Shown: positions 7,381-15,163 of the stretch, one piece after another
Layout of the letters: each line of letters opens with the position of its first letter
Position numbering within the stretch: the stretch's first letter is position 1
Assembly (NCBI GenBank): GCA_041552055.1
Contig: JBFELO010000095.1
Span: forward strand, 1-17,952
Direction of reading: 5' to 3'
DNA length: 17,952 nucleotides
Source of the DNA: JBFELO01 sp041552055
GTDB lineage: Bacteria > Acidobacteriota > Thermoanaerobaculia > Thermoanaerobaculales > Sulfomarinibacteraceae
Translations under genes and position numbers: made by a program
Notes under the pieces: model-generated
The model's database searches: none
What the model was told of the DNA's origin: nothing
Seen by the model: only the letters and a program-made list of their open reading frames with translations

Positions 7381-9828
7381 TCACTCTCTCCGGAGCACGC
7401 CGGCCGGGTCGACGCGCGAGGCCCTGACGGCGGGGACGAGGCTCGCCCCGGCAGCCGCCACGGCGATCAGGACGGGGACCGTCAGGAGGGTGGTCGGGTC
7501 GGTGGGCGCGACCTCGAAGAGCAGGCTCCTCAGAAGCCGCGCCGCGGCGACGGCTCCGGCCACGCCAAGCGCGATGCCGGCTGCAACGGGACCCAACCCC
7601 TGCCACAGCACCATCCGGCGAACGTCAGACCTTACGGCTCCGAGGGCCATGCGAACTCCAATCTCCTGGACCCTGCGGCCGGCCGACGAGGCCACCACGC
7701 CGTACACCCCGACGGTGGCCAGCGCCAACGCGACGCAGGCGAAGCTCACGAGCAGGATCGCTGGAAACTCCCGGTTGGCCGAGGCGGAGGCACGGATTTC
7801 AGACATGGTGACGACGTTGGAAACTGGCACGGAGGAGTCGAGCTCACGGACGATTTCGCGAACCGCTGAAGCGAGCACTGCAGGCTCGGCGTCGGCGTGG
7901 ACCACCAACGCCATGTTCCTGGCGTTTCGCGCGTAGTAGTGCTCCGGGGGGAGCTCTTCTGTGAGCAGCTGGGGGTGAGCGAAATACAGCGTGGGACGCG
8001 CCTCGGAGTCGAGGTCCATCTTGCGGATGCCGTTCACCACGCCAACGATCTCTCCCCATGGCTGGTTCTCGCCCCACAGCCTGATTCTCGTTCCAACGGC
8101 ATCCTCACCATCGAGCAACCGGCGCTCAAAGGCTTCGTTCACGACCGCGACGAACGGCCTGCCCACGGTGTCTGACTCTCCGAAAACCCGACCCTTGATC
8201 AGGTCGATACCGAGGGCATCGAAGTAGCCGGCGGAGGCGATCTGGAAGTGGGTCGTCGGTGCTTCACCGACGGTTTCGACCTCATGTCCCTCGATCACGA
8301 TCGACAAGTTGTCGTACCCGGTTGCCAGCGGCAACCGCCAGCCGATCCCCGCTGCACGGACCTCCGGAAGAGCTTCCACGCGTTCGACCAGAGAATGAAA
8401 GAACTCGCCGACGAGGGCTGGCTGACGGTAGCCCTCCAGCGGCAGGGTGACCCTCGCGGTCAGGATGCCTTCGGTGCGGAATCCCACGTCGACGCGGTAC
8501 AGCTCGGAGAGAGTACGCATCATGAGGCTGGCGCAGGTGACCAGAACGACGGCAAGGGATACCTCGACGATGAGCAGGGCGCGACGGAGAATGCTGCGGC
8601 CGCCTGGTATCAACGCTCGACCTCCTGCACGAAGCGTATCGGCGGGCGGCTGCACCGAAATCTTGACCGCAGGCAGCACACCGGCCAAAAGTCCTGCAGC
8701 GATCGACACAACGAGAGTGAAGGCAAGGACGCGGAGATCGAGCTGAACGTTGTCGGCGCGGGGAACCGCGTCTCCAGCGAGCGCCAGCAGGACGGGGAGC
8801 GAGAGTCGAGCGATGAGGAGGCCGATTACACCGCCGCCTGCGGCAAGGACCATGCACTCGGCCAGCACGTGACGAGAGATGCGGCCGGACGAGGCGCCCA
8901 GCGCAGAGCGAACAGCGAGCTCGTGGGATCGCGACTCCGAACGCACCAGGAGAAGGTTCGCGACGTTGGCACAGGCGATGAAGAGTATGCACGTGACGGC
9001 GGCGAGCAGCACGAGCAGCGGAGTCCGGACGTCTCCAGCGGTGGAGTCGAGCAGACTCACGACCGACACTCCGAACTGGAAGGTCTTGTAGTTCTCGGGG
9101 TACTCCACGACGACCCGTTCGCCGTACGCGACGAATTCGCGTTGGGCTTCGGCAAGCGTCAGGCCGTCCGCAAGCCGCGCCACGACCATGAGGTTGTGGT
9201 CGCCCCGAAGATAAGGAAATGTGGTGTCGATCCAGAGCGGCCGCCACACCTCAACCTCGCGGTCCGGGAACTCGAAGCCGGAAGGCATGACGCCGACCAC
9301 GGTGAACGGTTGTGCGTCCAATACGACGGTCCGTCCGATCACGTCCGGCCGGCCCGCGAAGTGGCCTTGCCAGAAGCCGTGGCTGATCACGGCCACATCG
9401 GCGTCGGGTCGCTCGTCCTCATCGGTGAAGGACCGTCCGAGGGCCGGCGCGACTCCCATCACCTCGAAGAACTCGTGGCTGGTCACCACGCCAAGGACGT
9501 ATCTGGGCTCTGTGGTCCCGCGGAGATGCCACCGGCGATACTGGTAGCACGTCACCGATTCGATGCTCTCTATTTGCTCACGGTAGTCCAGGAAGTTCGC
9601 GGCCGAGTTGGTGTCGTTGATACGGCCCTTGTGGTGAGTGCGTACCCGAATCAGCCGATCGGCCTCGGGGTAGGAGAGGTCGCGGAGCAAGACGCCGTCG
9701 ACAACGCTGAAGATCGCAGTCGACCCGCCGATCCCGATCGCCAGTGTCGACATCACCAGCAGGGAGAACGCGGGTCGACGAAGCAGTGTCTTGAGGGCGT
9801 TGGAGAGATCAGCTTCGAGACCGTGCAC
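7381..9828 (-). CDS. ADOP/MacB-type ABC transporter permease (third gene of the P1 operon)
   Basis: This is an inner-membrane duplicated MacB/FtsX permease of about 815 aa. Residue numbers here count from an in-frame TTG four codons upstream. The first helix (about 27-48) leads into a periplasmic domain. Further helices lie near 274-298, 328-350, 370-392, 420-441, 692-716, 750-770 and 784-804. The signature ACANVANLLLVR (289-300) with SHELAVRSALGA, and the second-half VQEIGVRMALGA (724-735), mark it as ADOP. It ends VDPAGVLRRE. The open frame extends to a TTG at 9840 that abuts the upstream stop. However, GTG at 9828 has a perfect GGAGG (9838-9834) at 5-nt spacing and gives the usual short N-terminus, so it is preferred. 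No ATPase gene is adjacent. Its sequence is clearly divergent from the other three permeases, so this is not a recent duplication. Confidence 0.92.
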   Translation of the reverse strand: MHGLEADLSNALKTLLRRPAFSLLVMSTLAIGIGGSTAIFSVVDGVLLRDLSYPEADRLIRVRTHHKGRINDTNSAANFLDYREQIESIESVTCYQYRRWHLRGTTEPRYVLGVVTSHEFFEVMGVAPALGRSFTDEDERPDADVAVISHGFWQGHFAGRPDVIGRTVVLDAQPFTVVGVMPSGFEFPDREVEVWRPLWIDTTFPYLRGDHNLMVVARLADGLTLAEAQREFVAYGERVVVEYPENYKTFQFGVSVVSLLDSTAGDVRTPLLVLLAAVTCILFIACANVANLLLVRSESRSHELAVRSALGASSGRISRHVLAECMVLAAGGGVIGLLIARLSLPVLLALAGDAVPRADNVQLDLRVLAFTLVVSIAAGLLAGVLPAVKISVQPPADTLRAGGRALIPGGRSILRRALLIVEVSLAVVLVTCASLMMRTLSELYRVDVGFRTEGILTARVTLPLEGYRQPALVGEFFHSLVERVEALPEVRAAGIGWRLPLATGYDNLSIVIEGHEVETVGEAPTTHFQIASAGYFDALGIDLIKGRVFGESDTVGRPFVAVVNEAFERRLLDGEDAVGTRIRLWGENQPWGEIVGVVNGIRKMDLDSEARPTLYFAHPQLLTEELPPEHYYARNARNMALVVHADAEPAVLASAVREIVRELDSSVPVSNVVTMSEIRASASANREFPAILLVSFACVALALATVGVYGVVASSAGRRVQEIGVRMALGAVRSDVRRMVLWQGLGPVAAGIALGVAGAVAAARLLRSLLFEVAPTDPTTLLTVPVLIAVAAAGASLVPAVRASRVDPAGVLRRE

Positions 9829-9840
9829 GAACGCCTCCAA

Positions 9841-12309
9841 TCACTCCGCGCGCAACGCCGTCATTGGATCCACTCCAGCGGCCCTGCGCGCCGGCACGAG
9901 GCTGGCGACCAGCGCGGTCGCCGCCACGGCGACCGTCACCGTGACGTAGGTGACCGGATCGAGCGGAGTCACGCCGAACAGCATCGCGGCCATCAGCCTG
10001 GTGAGACCGACGGCAGCGACGAGTCCGGCCAGGATGCCGACCCCGATCACCACGGCACCCCGTGTGACGACCAGCCCGATGACATCGCTCTGCTGTGCGC
10101 CAAGAGCGACCCGGATCCCGAACTCCGGCGTCCGCCGAGACACCGCGTACGACGTCACCGCGTAGATCCCCACGAGCCCGAGCAGCAGCGACACTGCAGC
10201 TGCAATGCCGAGCAGCACCAGGGTGAACGAGGTGCGGGCCAGCGAGCGGAGCAGGATCTCGTCGAGTGTCTGGACGTCGGCCAGCGGCAGGTTCGGATTC
10301 ACCGACCACACCGCCGCCTTGAGGTCGTCCATGAGCGCCGGCGTTCCGACCCGACGGCTGCGCACGACGTACGACATCGTCCGCGGGACCCGGATCTCCT
10401 CGCCGTGGAAGCCCGCGATCACCATCGGGTAAAAGACCACCGCGGTCGCGGGCTGGTCGATTCCCTCCTGGCGTACGTCACCCACCACGCCGACGATCTC
10501 CCGCCAGGGGTCGCCGGCCTCCGGACGCACGCGTCGTCCGACGGCGGCGGCAGGGCTGTTCCAGTACTCCCGCGCCAGGTTTTCCGTGATCATCACGACA
10601 GGGCTGTGATCATGGATGTCGTTCCAGTCGATCGTGCGTCCCGCCACGACTCTGTTGCCCATGGTTTCGACGTAACCGGGGAGAACCGGTTTGACGCATC
10701 GCAGGTCCGGCACCTCCTCGCCTTCGGTCGGGAAGTCTTCGAACTCGACGATGTCGTAGTTCGAGGTTCCGTCCATGGTGACCGAGCTCGCCGCACCAAC
10801 CGAGTCGACTCCCGGGACGGCCGCGAGTCGGTGCAGGATCGCCTCGAACACGCGGGCCGCCTCGAGGTCGTCCGCGACCTCGCCGGAGGGAACCGAGATC
10901 CGCAGCGTCTGCACCTGTTCGGGATTCTCGAATCCCGGATGAACGTCCCGGAGGGCGACGAAGCTGCGCAGCATGAGACCGCACCCGACGAGCAGGACCA
11001 GGGCCATGGCGACCTGGACGACCACGAGCACGTTCCGGGCTCGGACGTTGGAGGCACCCTCGCTCGCGCCGCGACCACCCTCCTTCAGGGCGCTCACGAT
11101 GTCGACGGCGCGGGATCGAACGATCGGGATCAGCCCGAAAATCAGGCCCGCCACGAGCGACACCGTCAGGTCGAACGCCACCACCGTCCAGCTGATCGAC
11201 ACGTCCGCCAGACGGGGCAGATGCTCGGGTTCGAGCAGGGTCAGCAGCCGAATCCCGGCCCAGGCGAGCCACAGCCCCACCACACCTGCCAGCAGGCCGA
11301 TCACGATGCTCTCGCGGAGGAGATCGACTCCCAGCCTGCGTCGGCTCGCTCCAAGAGCCGTCCGGACGGCGATCTCCCGTCGTCGGCCCTCGGCACGCAC
11401 CAGCAGCAGGTTGGCGACGTTGGCGCACGCGATGAGCAGTACCAGACCGACGGCGCCCAGCAGCACCCAGAGGACCGCGTCGACGTCGCCGACCACCGCC
11501 TTCTTGAGTGGTTCGAGGAGCGGCGCGAAACCGGCCTGGCGCGCCATGTCCACGGTCATTCCCTCCGGAAGCGGGTACCTGTCGACCGCGACGAACATCA
11601 GCCGCTCCAGATCACGAGACGCCTGCTCGACCGAGACCCCGTCCTTCAGTCGCGCGATCGAGCGGTAGGAGAAACCGCTGATGGTCAGATGCTCGCGATC
11701 GATGCGGGCGGGGAGGAACAGCTCGGAACGCTGGTCGAGGAAACTCAGTCCGGGAGGCAGGACGCCGATGACTGTGTGCGGCTGCCCGTTGACGATCAGC
11801 CGAAAACCGATGACGTTCGGATCCGCGCCCAGGCGGCGTTGCCAGTAACCGTGGCTCAGCACGACCGTCTCCGTTGCGTCAGGCGCGTCGTCCGCCGCGG
11901 TGAACAGGCGGCCGATCATGGGTCGCACGCCCAACAGCTCGAACACGCCCTCGGTGACCTCGATGCCGGCCAGCTGCTCCGGCTCCTCGAGCCCGGTCAC
12001 GGTGACCGAGCGCGGGTCCCACAGCCCGACGTCGAGCAGGGTCTGATTCGAATCTCGGTAGGTGTAGTGGATCGCGGCCGCCTGGGCGAGCACGTCCGCT
12101 CCGATTCCGGGAGCGGTGTTCCACACCGCCACCAGTCGGTCCGGATCCTCGAACGCGAGCGGTTGGATCAGCACGCCATGCACCACGCTGAAGACGGCGG
12201 TGTTGCCGCCGATGCCCAGCGCGAGCGTGGCGACACACATCGCGCTGAACGTCGGCTGCCGCAGCAGTGCTCGTACCGTCGTTCGCAGCCCCGCGACTGT
12301 TCCGTTCAT
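9841..12309 (-). CDS. ADOP/MacB-type ABC transporter permease (second gene of the P1 operon)
   Basis: This is an 822-aa inner-membrane permease with two MacB-periplasmic/FtsX units. Helices are predicted near 20-43, 279-301, 331-352, 376-396, 426-446, 694-718, 752-772 and 786-806. The hallmark ACANVANLLLVR (294-305) with RREIAVRTALGASRRRL lies in the first FtsX core. The second-half equivalent TPEFGIRVALGA lies near 727-738, and the C-terminus is VDPMTALRAE. ATG 12309 has a strong GGAGGAGG at 5-nt spacing. It begins 15 bp after the stop of the first permease and ends 12 bp before the preferred start of the next, so the three are co-transcribed. Transport substrate and ATPase partner are not evident from sequence. 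Sharing the ATPase at 5248-5964 is an inference from co-regulation. Confidence 0.93.
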   Translation of the reverse strand: MNGTVAGLRTTVRALLRQPTFSAMCVATLALGIGGNTAVFSVVHGVLIQPLAFEDPDRLVAVWNTAPGIGADVLAQAAAIHYTYRDSNQTLLDVGLWDPRSVTVTGLEEPEQLAGIEVTEGVFELLGVRPMIGRLFTAADDAPDATETVVLSHGYWQRRLGADPNVIGFRLIVNGQPHTVIGVLPPGLSFLDQRSELFLPARIDREHLTISGFSYRSIARLKDGVSVEQASRDLERLMFVAVDRYPLPEGMTVDMARQAGFAPLLEPLKKAVVGDVDAVLWVLLGAVGLVLLIACANVANLLLVRAEGRRREIAVRTALGASRRRLGVDLLRESIVIGLLAGVVGLWLAWAGIRLLTLLEPEHLPRLADVSISWTVVAFDLTVSLVAGLIFGLIPIVRSRAVDIVSALKEGGRGASEGASNVRARNVLVVVQVAMALVLLVGCGLMLRSFVALRDVHPGFENPEQVQTLRISVPSGEVADDLEAARVFEAILHRLAAVPGVDSVGAASSVTMDGTSNYDIVEFEDFPTEGEEVPDLRCVKPVLPGYVETMGNRVVAGRTIDWNDIHDHSPVVMITENLAREYWNSPAAAVGRRVRPEAGDPWREIVGVVGDVRQEGIDQPATAVVFYPMVIAGFHGEEIRVPRTMSYVVRSRRVGTPALMDDLKAAVWSVNPNLPLADVQTLDEILLRSLARTSFTLVLLGIAAAVSLLLGLVGIYAVTSYAVSRRTPEFGIRVALGAQQSDVIGLVVTRGAVVIGVGILAGLVAAVGLTRLMAAMLFGVTPLDPVTYVTVTVAVAATALVASLVPARRAAGVDPMTALRAE

Positions 12310-12324
12310 GAGTACCTCCTCCGG

Positions 12325-14739
12325 CTACTCGTTGCGCAGCACCGTCATCGGCTCGACCCTGGTGGCGCGCCGGGCCGGGAGCCAGGTGGCGAGCACGGCG
12401 ATCGCCAGAATCAGCAGCGCGGTTCCGATGTGGGTGGAGAAGTCGTGGGCGTCGATGCCGTACAGCCGGCTGGCCAGCAGCCGCATGGCGGCAAGCGAGG
12501 ACAACAGTCCCAGCCCCAACCCCGCGCAGACCGGCGTCAGGCCCTGGCGCATCACCAGCTTCACAACCGCGGCCTGGGATCCACCCAGTGCCTTTCGGAT
12601 CGCCATCTCGCGGACGCGCCGTCCCACCGAGTAGCTGACCACGCTGAACACGCCGACGCCGGACAGCGCCAGGCCGGTCGCGGCGAACAGCACGAGGATC
12701 GCGGTCACGAACCGCGTCCGTGCCAGCGACCTGTTGACGATCTCGATCCACGGCTGGACGTTGAACACCGGCAGCTCGGGGTCGATCCGGTGGATGGCCT
12801 CCTGGACCGGTGCCGCCAGCTCGACGGCGGAACCGTGCTCCGCACGGACCACGAACACGGCCCAGTCGAACGCGACCTGGGCCACCGGCAGGTACATCTC
12901 CGGCCCGGCGTCCTCGGCGAGGTCGCGGTGCCGGACGTCTTCCACCACACCGACGACTGTTCCCCACTCGGCGTCGGGATCTTCGGGATCTTCGCCGGTG
13001 ATCCTGCGGCCGACCGCGTCTCCGCCGGGCATCAGCTCGCGCACGAAGGACTGGTTGACGACCGCCACGGACGGGGCGTCGGCGGTGTCCGACGGGTCGA
13101 GGAACCGCCCTGCGATCAGTCGCAGGCCGGCCGCCTCCCGGTAGCCGGGGCTGGCGAAGCGGAGCGAAACCAGCGGCTGCAGCGCCAGTGATCCCGCGGG
13201 CGGAACTCCCTCCACGTCGACGCTGGTCGTGACCTGCCGACCGTGCAGCGGCAGTGGGTAGATGGTTCCGACCGCCGCCACCCCGGGGATCGCCGCGATC
13301 TCGTCGACCGACCGGCCGTAGAACTCCAGCAGATCGGACTCCTCGGCATACCGTTCCGATGTCAGCGCCACCTCGCCGATCAGCACCCGCTGGCTGTCGA
13401 ACCCGGGGTCCACCTGTAGCAGGTTCACGAAAGTCCGGATCAGCAGCACCGAGCCCGCCAGCAGCACCACCGCCAGCGCGATCTCGGCCACCACCAGTGC
13501 CGTGCCCACTGCTGGACCACGACTGGCCACGGACCGCTCCGCCTCGCGGAGGCGGGCCATGATCCGGTCCTCCCGGGAGCGCATGGCGGGCACCACGCCG
13601 ACCAGCAGACCGGTCGCCACCGACACCAGCAGCGCGAAGACCAGCACGCCGGGATCGATGCCGACGCCCCCGCTCCGGGGGATCAGTTCGCCGAATCGCG
13701 CGTCCACGAAACGCACGCTCCAGTAGGCCAGCACCAGGCCGACCGCGCCGCCCACGAGCGCCAGCAGCACGCTTTCCACCATCAGCAAGCGCACCAGTTG
13801 CCCGCGGCAGGCACCGAGCGCCTGTCGGAGCGCCGCCTCCCGTTGTCTCGCCACGGCCCGGACAGACATCAGGATCGTGACGTTGGCCGCGGCGATCAGC
13901 AGCACACACGTCACCGATGCCAGCAAAACCAGTAACGACGGTGTGACGGGCCCAACGAGGTCCTGCTTGACCTGGACCGCCCGGAAGCCGCGGTCCTCGT
14001 TGGTGTCCGGATGCTCCTGTAGCAGCTGGTCCGCGAGCTGGTCGAGATCGGACCTCGCCGCCTTCAGGGTCAGCCCCTGTCTGAGGCGTCCATACGCAGT
14101 CAGCCAGCCGTGGCCACGATCCTCGTTCTCCCAGTCGAGGGCGAGCGGGAGCCACAACTCGGTGTCGTCCGGGAAAGAGAACCCCACGGGAGCCACTCCG
14201 ACCACCACGTGGGGCCGGCCGTTCACCATGATGCTGTTGCCGAGGACCTCGGAATCACCATCGAAGCGTCGCTGCCAAAGGCTGTGTGACAGCACCGCCA
14301 CGAGGTCACCGCCATACACGTCGTCCTCGGCCCGAAATCCGCGTCCAATCCTGGGCGAGATGCCGATCACCTCGAAGAACGGTGCCGACACCCACGACCC
14401 CGCAACGCGCTCCGGTGACGACCCGCCGGTCAGGTTGACGTTTTCCCGAAAGGTCGCGGCGACCGCTTCCAGGGAGTGGTTTCGCTCTGCGAGGTCGCGG
14501 CAGTCGAACGCCGACATCGGGGCGCCCCGGGGGATCCGTCCGGGCTCCGATCGCCGGATCTGGAGCAGGCGATCGGAGTCCGGGTAGGGCAGGGGATCGA
14601 TGAGCACCGCATCGACCACGCTCCACACCGCGACCGACATGCCGATTCCGATACCGAGCGTCACAACCGCGACCGCGGCGAAGACGAAATTGCGGGCGAC
14701 CATGCGACCTGCGAACACCGCGTCCTTGAACAGTGTCAC
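12325..14739 (-). CDS. ADOP/MacB-type ABC transporter permease (first gene of the P1 operon)
   Basis: This is an 804-aa duplicated permease. Helices are predicted near 18-45, 268-293, 320-342, 364-386, 412-434, 676-702, 734-756 and 770-788, with large periplasmic domains between helices 1-2 and 5-6. The first-half core is more divergent than in its neighbours (AAANVTILMSVRAVARQREAALRQALGA, near 283-310). The second half is canonical (RVREMAIRKALGG, near 708-720). It ends RVEPMTVLRNE. The start is GTG at 14739, chosen because GGAGGAG (14752-14746) lies 6 nt upstream. The predicted sigma-54 start site is about 14756, giving a very short leader that still contains the ribosome binding site. It is the promoter-proximal gene of the block. 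The class is certain; the specific substrate is unknown. Confidence 0.93.
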   Translation of the reverse strand: MTLFKDAVFAGRMVARNFVFAAVAVVTLGIGIGMSVAVWSVVDAVLIDPLPYPDSDRLLQIRRSEPGRIPRGAPMSAFDCRDLAERNHSLEAVAATFRENVNLTGGSSPERVAGSWVSAPFFEVIGISPRIGRGFRAEDDVYGGDLVAVLSHSLWQRRFDGDSEVLGNSIMVNGRPHVVVGVAPVGFSFPDDTELWLPLALDWENEDRGHGWLTAYGRLRQGLTLKAARSDLDQLADQLLQEHPDTNEDRGFRAVQVKQDLVGPVTPSLLVLLASVTCVLLIAAANVTILMSVRAVARQREAALRQALGACRGQLVRLLMVESVLLALVGGAVGLVLAYWSVRFVDARFGELIPRSGGVGIDPGVLVFALLVSVATGLLVGVVPAMRSREDRIMARLREAERSVASRGPAVGTALVVAEIALAVVLLAGSVLLIRTFVNLLQVDPGFDSQRVLIGEVALTSERYAEESDLLEFYGRSVDEIAAIPGVAAVGTIYPLPLHGRQVTTSVDVEGVPPAGSLALQPLVSLRFASPGYREAAGLRLIAGRFLDPSDTADAPSVAVVNQSFVRELMPGGDAVGRRITGEDPEDPDAEWGTVVGVVEDVRHRDLAEDAGPEMYLPVAQVAFDWAVFVVRAEHGSAVELAAPVQEAIHRIDPELPVFNVQPWIEIVNRSLARTRFVTAILVLFAATGLALSGVGVFSVVSYSVGRRVREMAIRKALGGSQAAVVKLVMRQGLTPVCAGLGLGLLSSLAAMRLLASRLYGIDAHDFSTHIGTALLILAIAVLATWLPARRATRVEPMTVLRNE

Positions 14740-14745
14740 TCGAGA

Positions 14746-14752
14746 CTCCTCC
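14746..14752 (-). promoter_or_regulatory. Ribosome binding site deciding the GTG start of the first permease
   Basis: The minus strand reads GGAGGAG, 6 nt before GTG at 14739. It lies inside the roughly 17-nt leader expected from P1, which supports both the start codon and the promoter placement. Confidence 0.8.
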
Positions 14753-14766
14753 GAGACAATTGCAGC

Positions 14767-14782
14767 AGCAAGCCCCGTGCCA
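14767..14782 (-). promoter_or_regulatory. Sigma-54 promoter P1 for the three-permease operon
   Basis: The minus strand reads TGGCACG-GGGC-TTGCT, a full match to TGGCACG-N4-TTGCW. Initiation is predicted near 14756, about 17 nt before the GTG at 14739 and just ahead of its ribosome binding site. The nearest candidate activator is the NtrC-type regulator at 1369-2739. The dyad at 14844-14859 is at the same distance as the palindrome at P2. Confidence 0.92.
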
Positions 14783-14843
14783 CTTCATTCGACGTCATGA
14801 GTGAACCGGACGTTGCAGTGACCGTTCGTTCCCGGAACTCGAG

Positions 14844-14859
14844 TGTTCGGGTTCGGACA
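14844..14859. promoter_or_regulatory. Degenerate TGTTCG...CGGACA dyad, probable activator site (UAS) for P1
   Basis: The plus strand reads TGTTCGGGTTCGGACA. It matches the core of the 7341-7356 palindrome at 12 of 16 positions, with both half-sites recognisable. Its centre (14851.5) is 83.5 bp from the C of the P1 -12 element, identical to P2. On its own the motif would be weak; the conserved spacing is what supports it. A separate short inverted repeat GTTCCCGGAAC (14828-14838) lies next to it and has no counterpart at P2. Confidence 0.65.
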
Positions 14860-15070
14860 ATGCGAGTCGTCGCGAGGTGGAGGTTTGGACGACATCGACG
14901 CCACCGGATCTCCCGGCGCGTCTTCGGTCTCCCGCGGGGTTTCAGTCATGATGGTGGTCACAGGAGGAGAGAAACGGTGGAGTGGCGACGGCCGGGGGGG
15001 TCGTGATGATCCGGAGCATGGTGAGAACAGCGTAAAGGTCTCATTCGCGATAGGATCGACGACATGCTGT

Positions 15071-15099
15071 TTGAATAATCCCTCAATCGGCCGTATCTT
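15071..15099 (+). promoter_or_regulatory. Sigma-70-like promoter candidate for the kinase gene
   Basis: TTGAAT (15071-15076) and TATCTT (15094-15099) are separated by 17 bp, each matching 4 of 6 consensus positions. The stretch is locally AT-richer than its surroundings. It would give a leader of roughly 57 nt before the GTG at 15164. The hexamers are moderate, so this is a candidate only. Confidence 0.4.
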
Positions 15100-15148
15100 G
15101 TGTCGGTAGGATTCGGTTACACAGCACGAGCCTGCAGTCAACGGGATC

Positions 15149-15155
15149 GAGGTGA
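15149..15155 (+). promoter_or_regulatory. Ribosome binding site for the kinase GTG start
   Basis: GAGGTGA lies 8 nt before GTG 15164. An in-frame TGA at 15158-15160 rules out any start further upstream. The next Met (residue 34) lies inside the glycine-rich loop, so GTG 15164 must be the start. Confidence 0.8.
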
Positions 15156-15163
15156 TCTGACCC

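Larger units (their letters stand above)
14740..15163. other. Divergent intergenic control region between permease operon and kinase gene
   Basis: This 424-bp stretch contains no gene I can support. From left to right it holds the permease ribosome binding site, sigma-54 promoter P1, the degenerate activator dyad, a central part with no clear signal (about 14860-15065), a sigma-70-like promoter candidate for the kinase, and the kinase ribosome binding site. A strong AGGAGGAG (14962-14969) in the plus orientation precedes only a 9-codon frame (GTG 14977 to TGA 15006), with another 9-codon frame overlapping it (ATG 15006 to TAA 15035). These are probably chance. Frames on the minus strand across the region lack ribosome binding sites. 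Confidence 0.6.

Noticed and set aside
8248..13191. A 1647-codon stop-free frame on the plus strand, spanning parts of three permease genes
   Set aside because: The three minus-strand permease genes happen to share one codon register, and this frame uses the same triplets in reverse. It stays open because TTA, CTA and TCA codons are avoided in these GC-rich genes. The translation is Arg/His/Gln/Asp-rich with no recognisable domain, and it crosses gene boundaries.
14962..15035. Two coupled 9-codon frames after an AGGAGGAG in the plus orientation, as a possible leader peptide
   Set aside because: The site is strong but the frames are tiny, lack runs of regulatory codons or an attenuator hairpin, and lie upstream of the better promoter candidate for the kinase. 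It is most likely chance.
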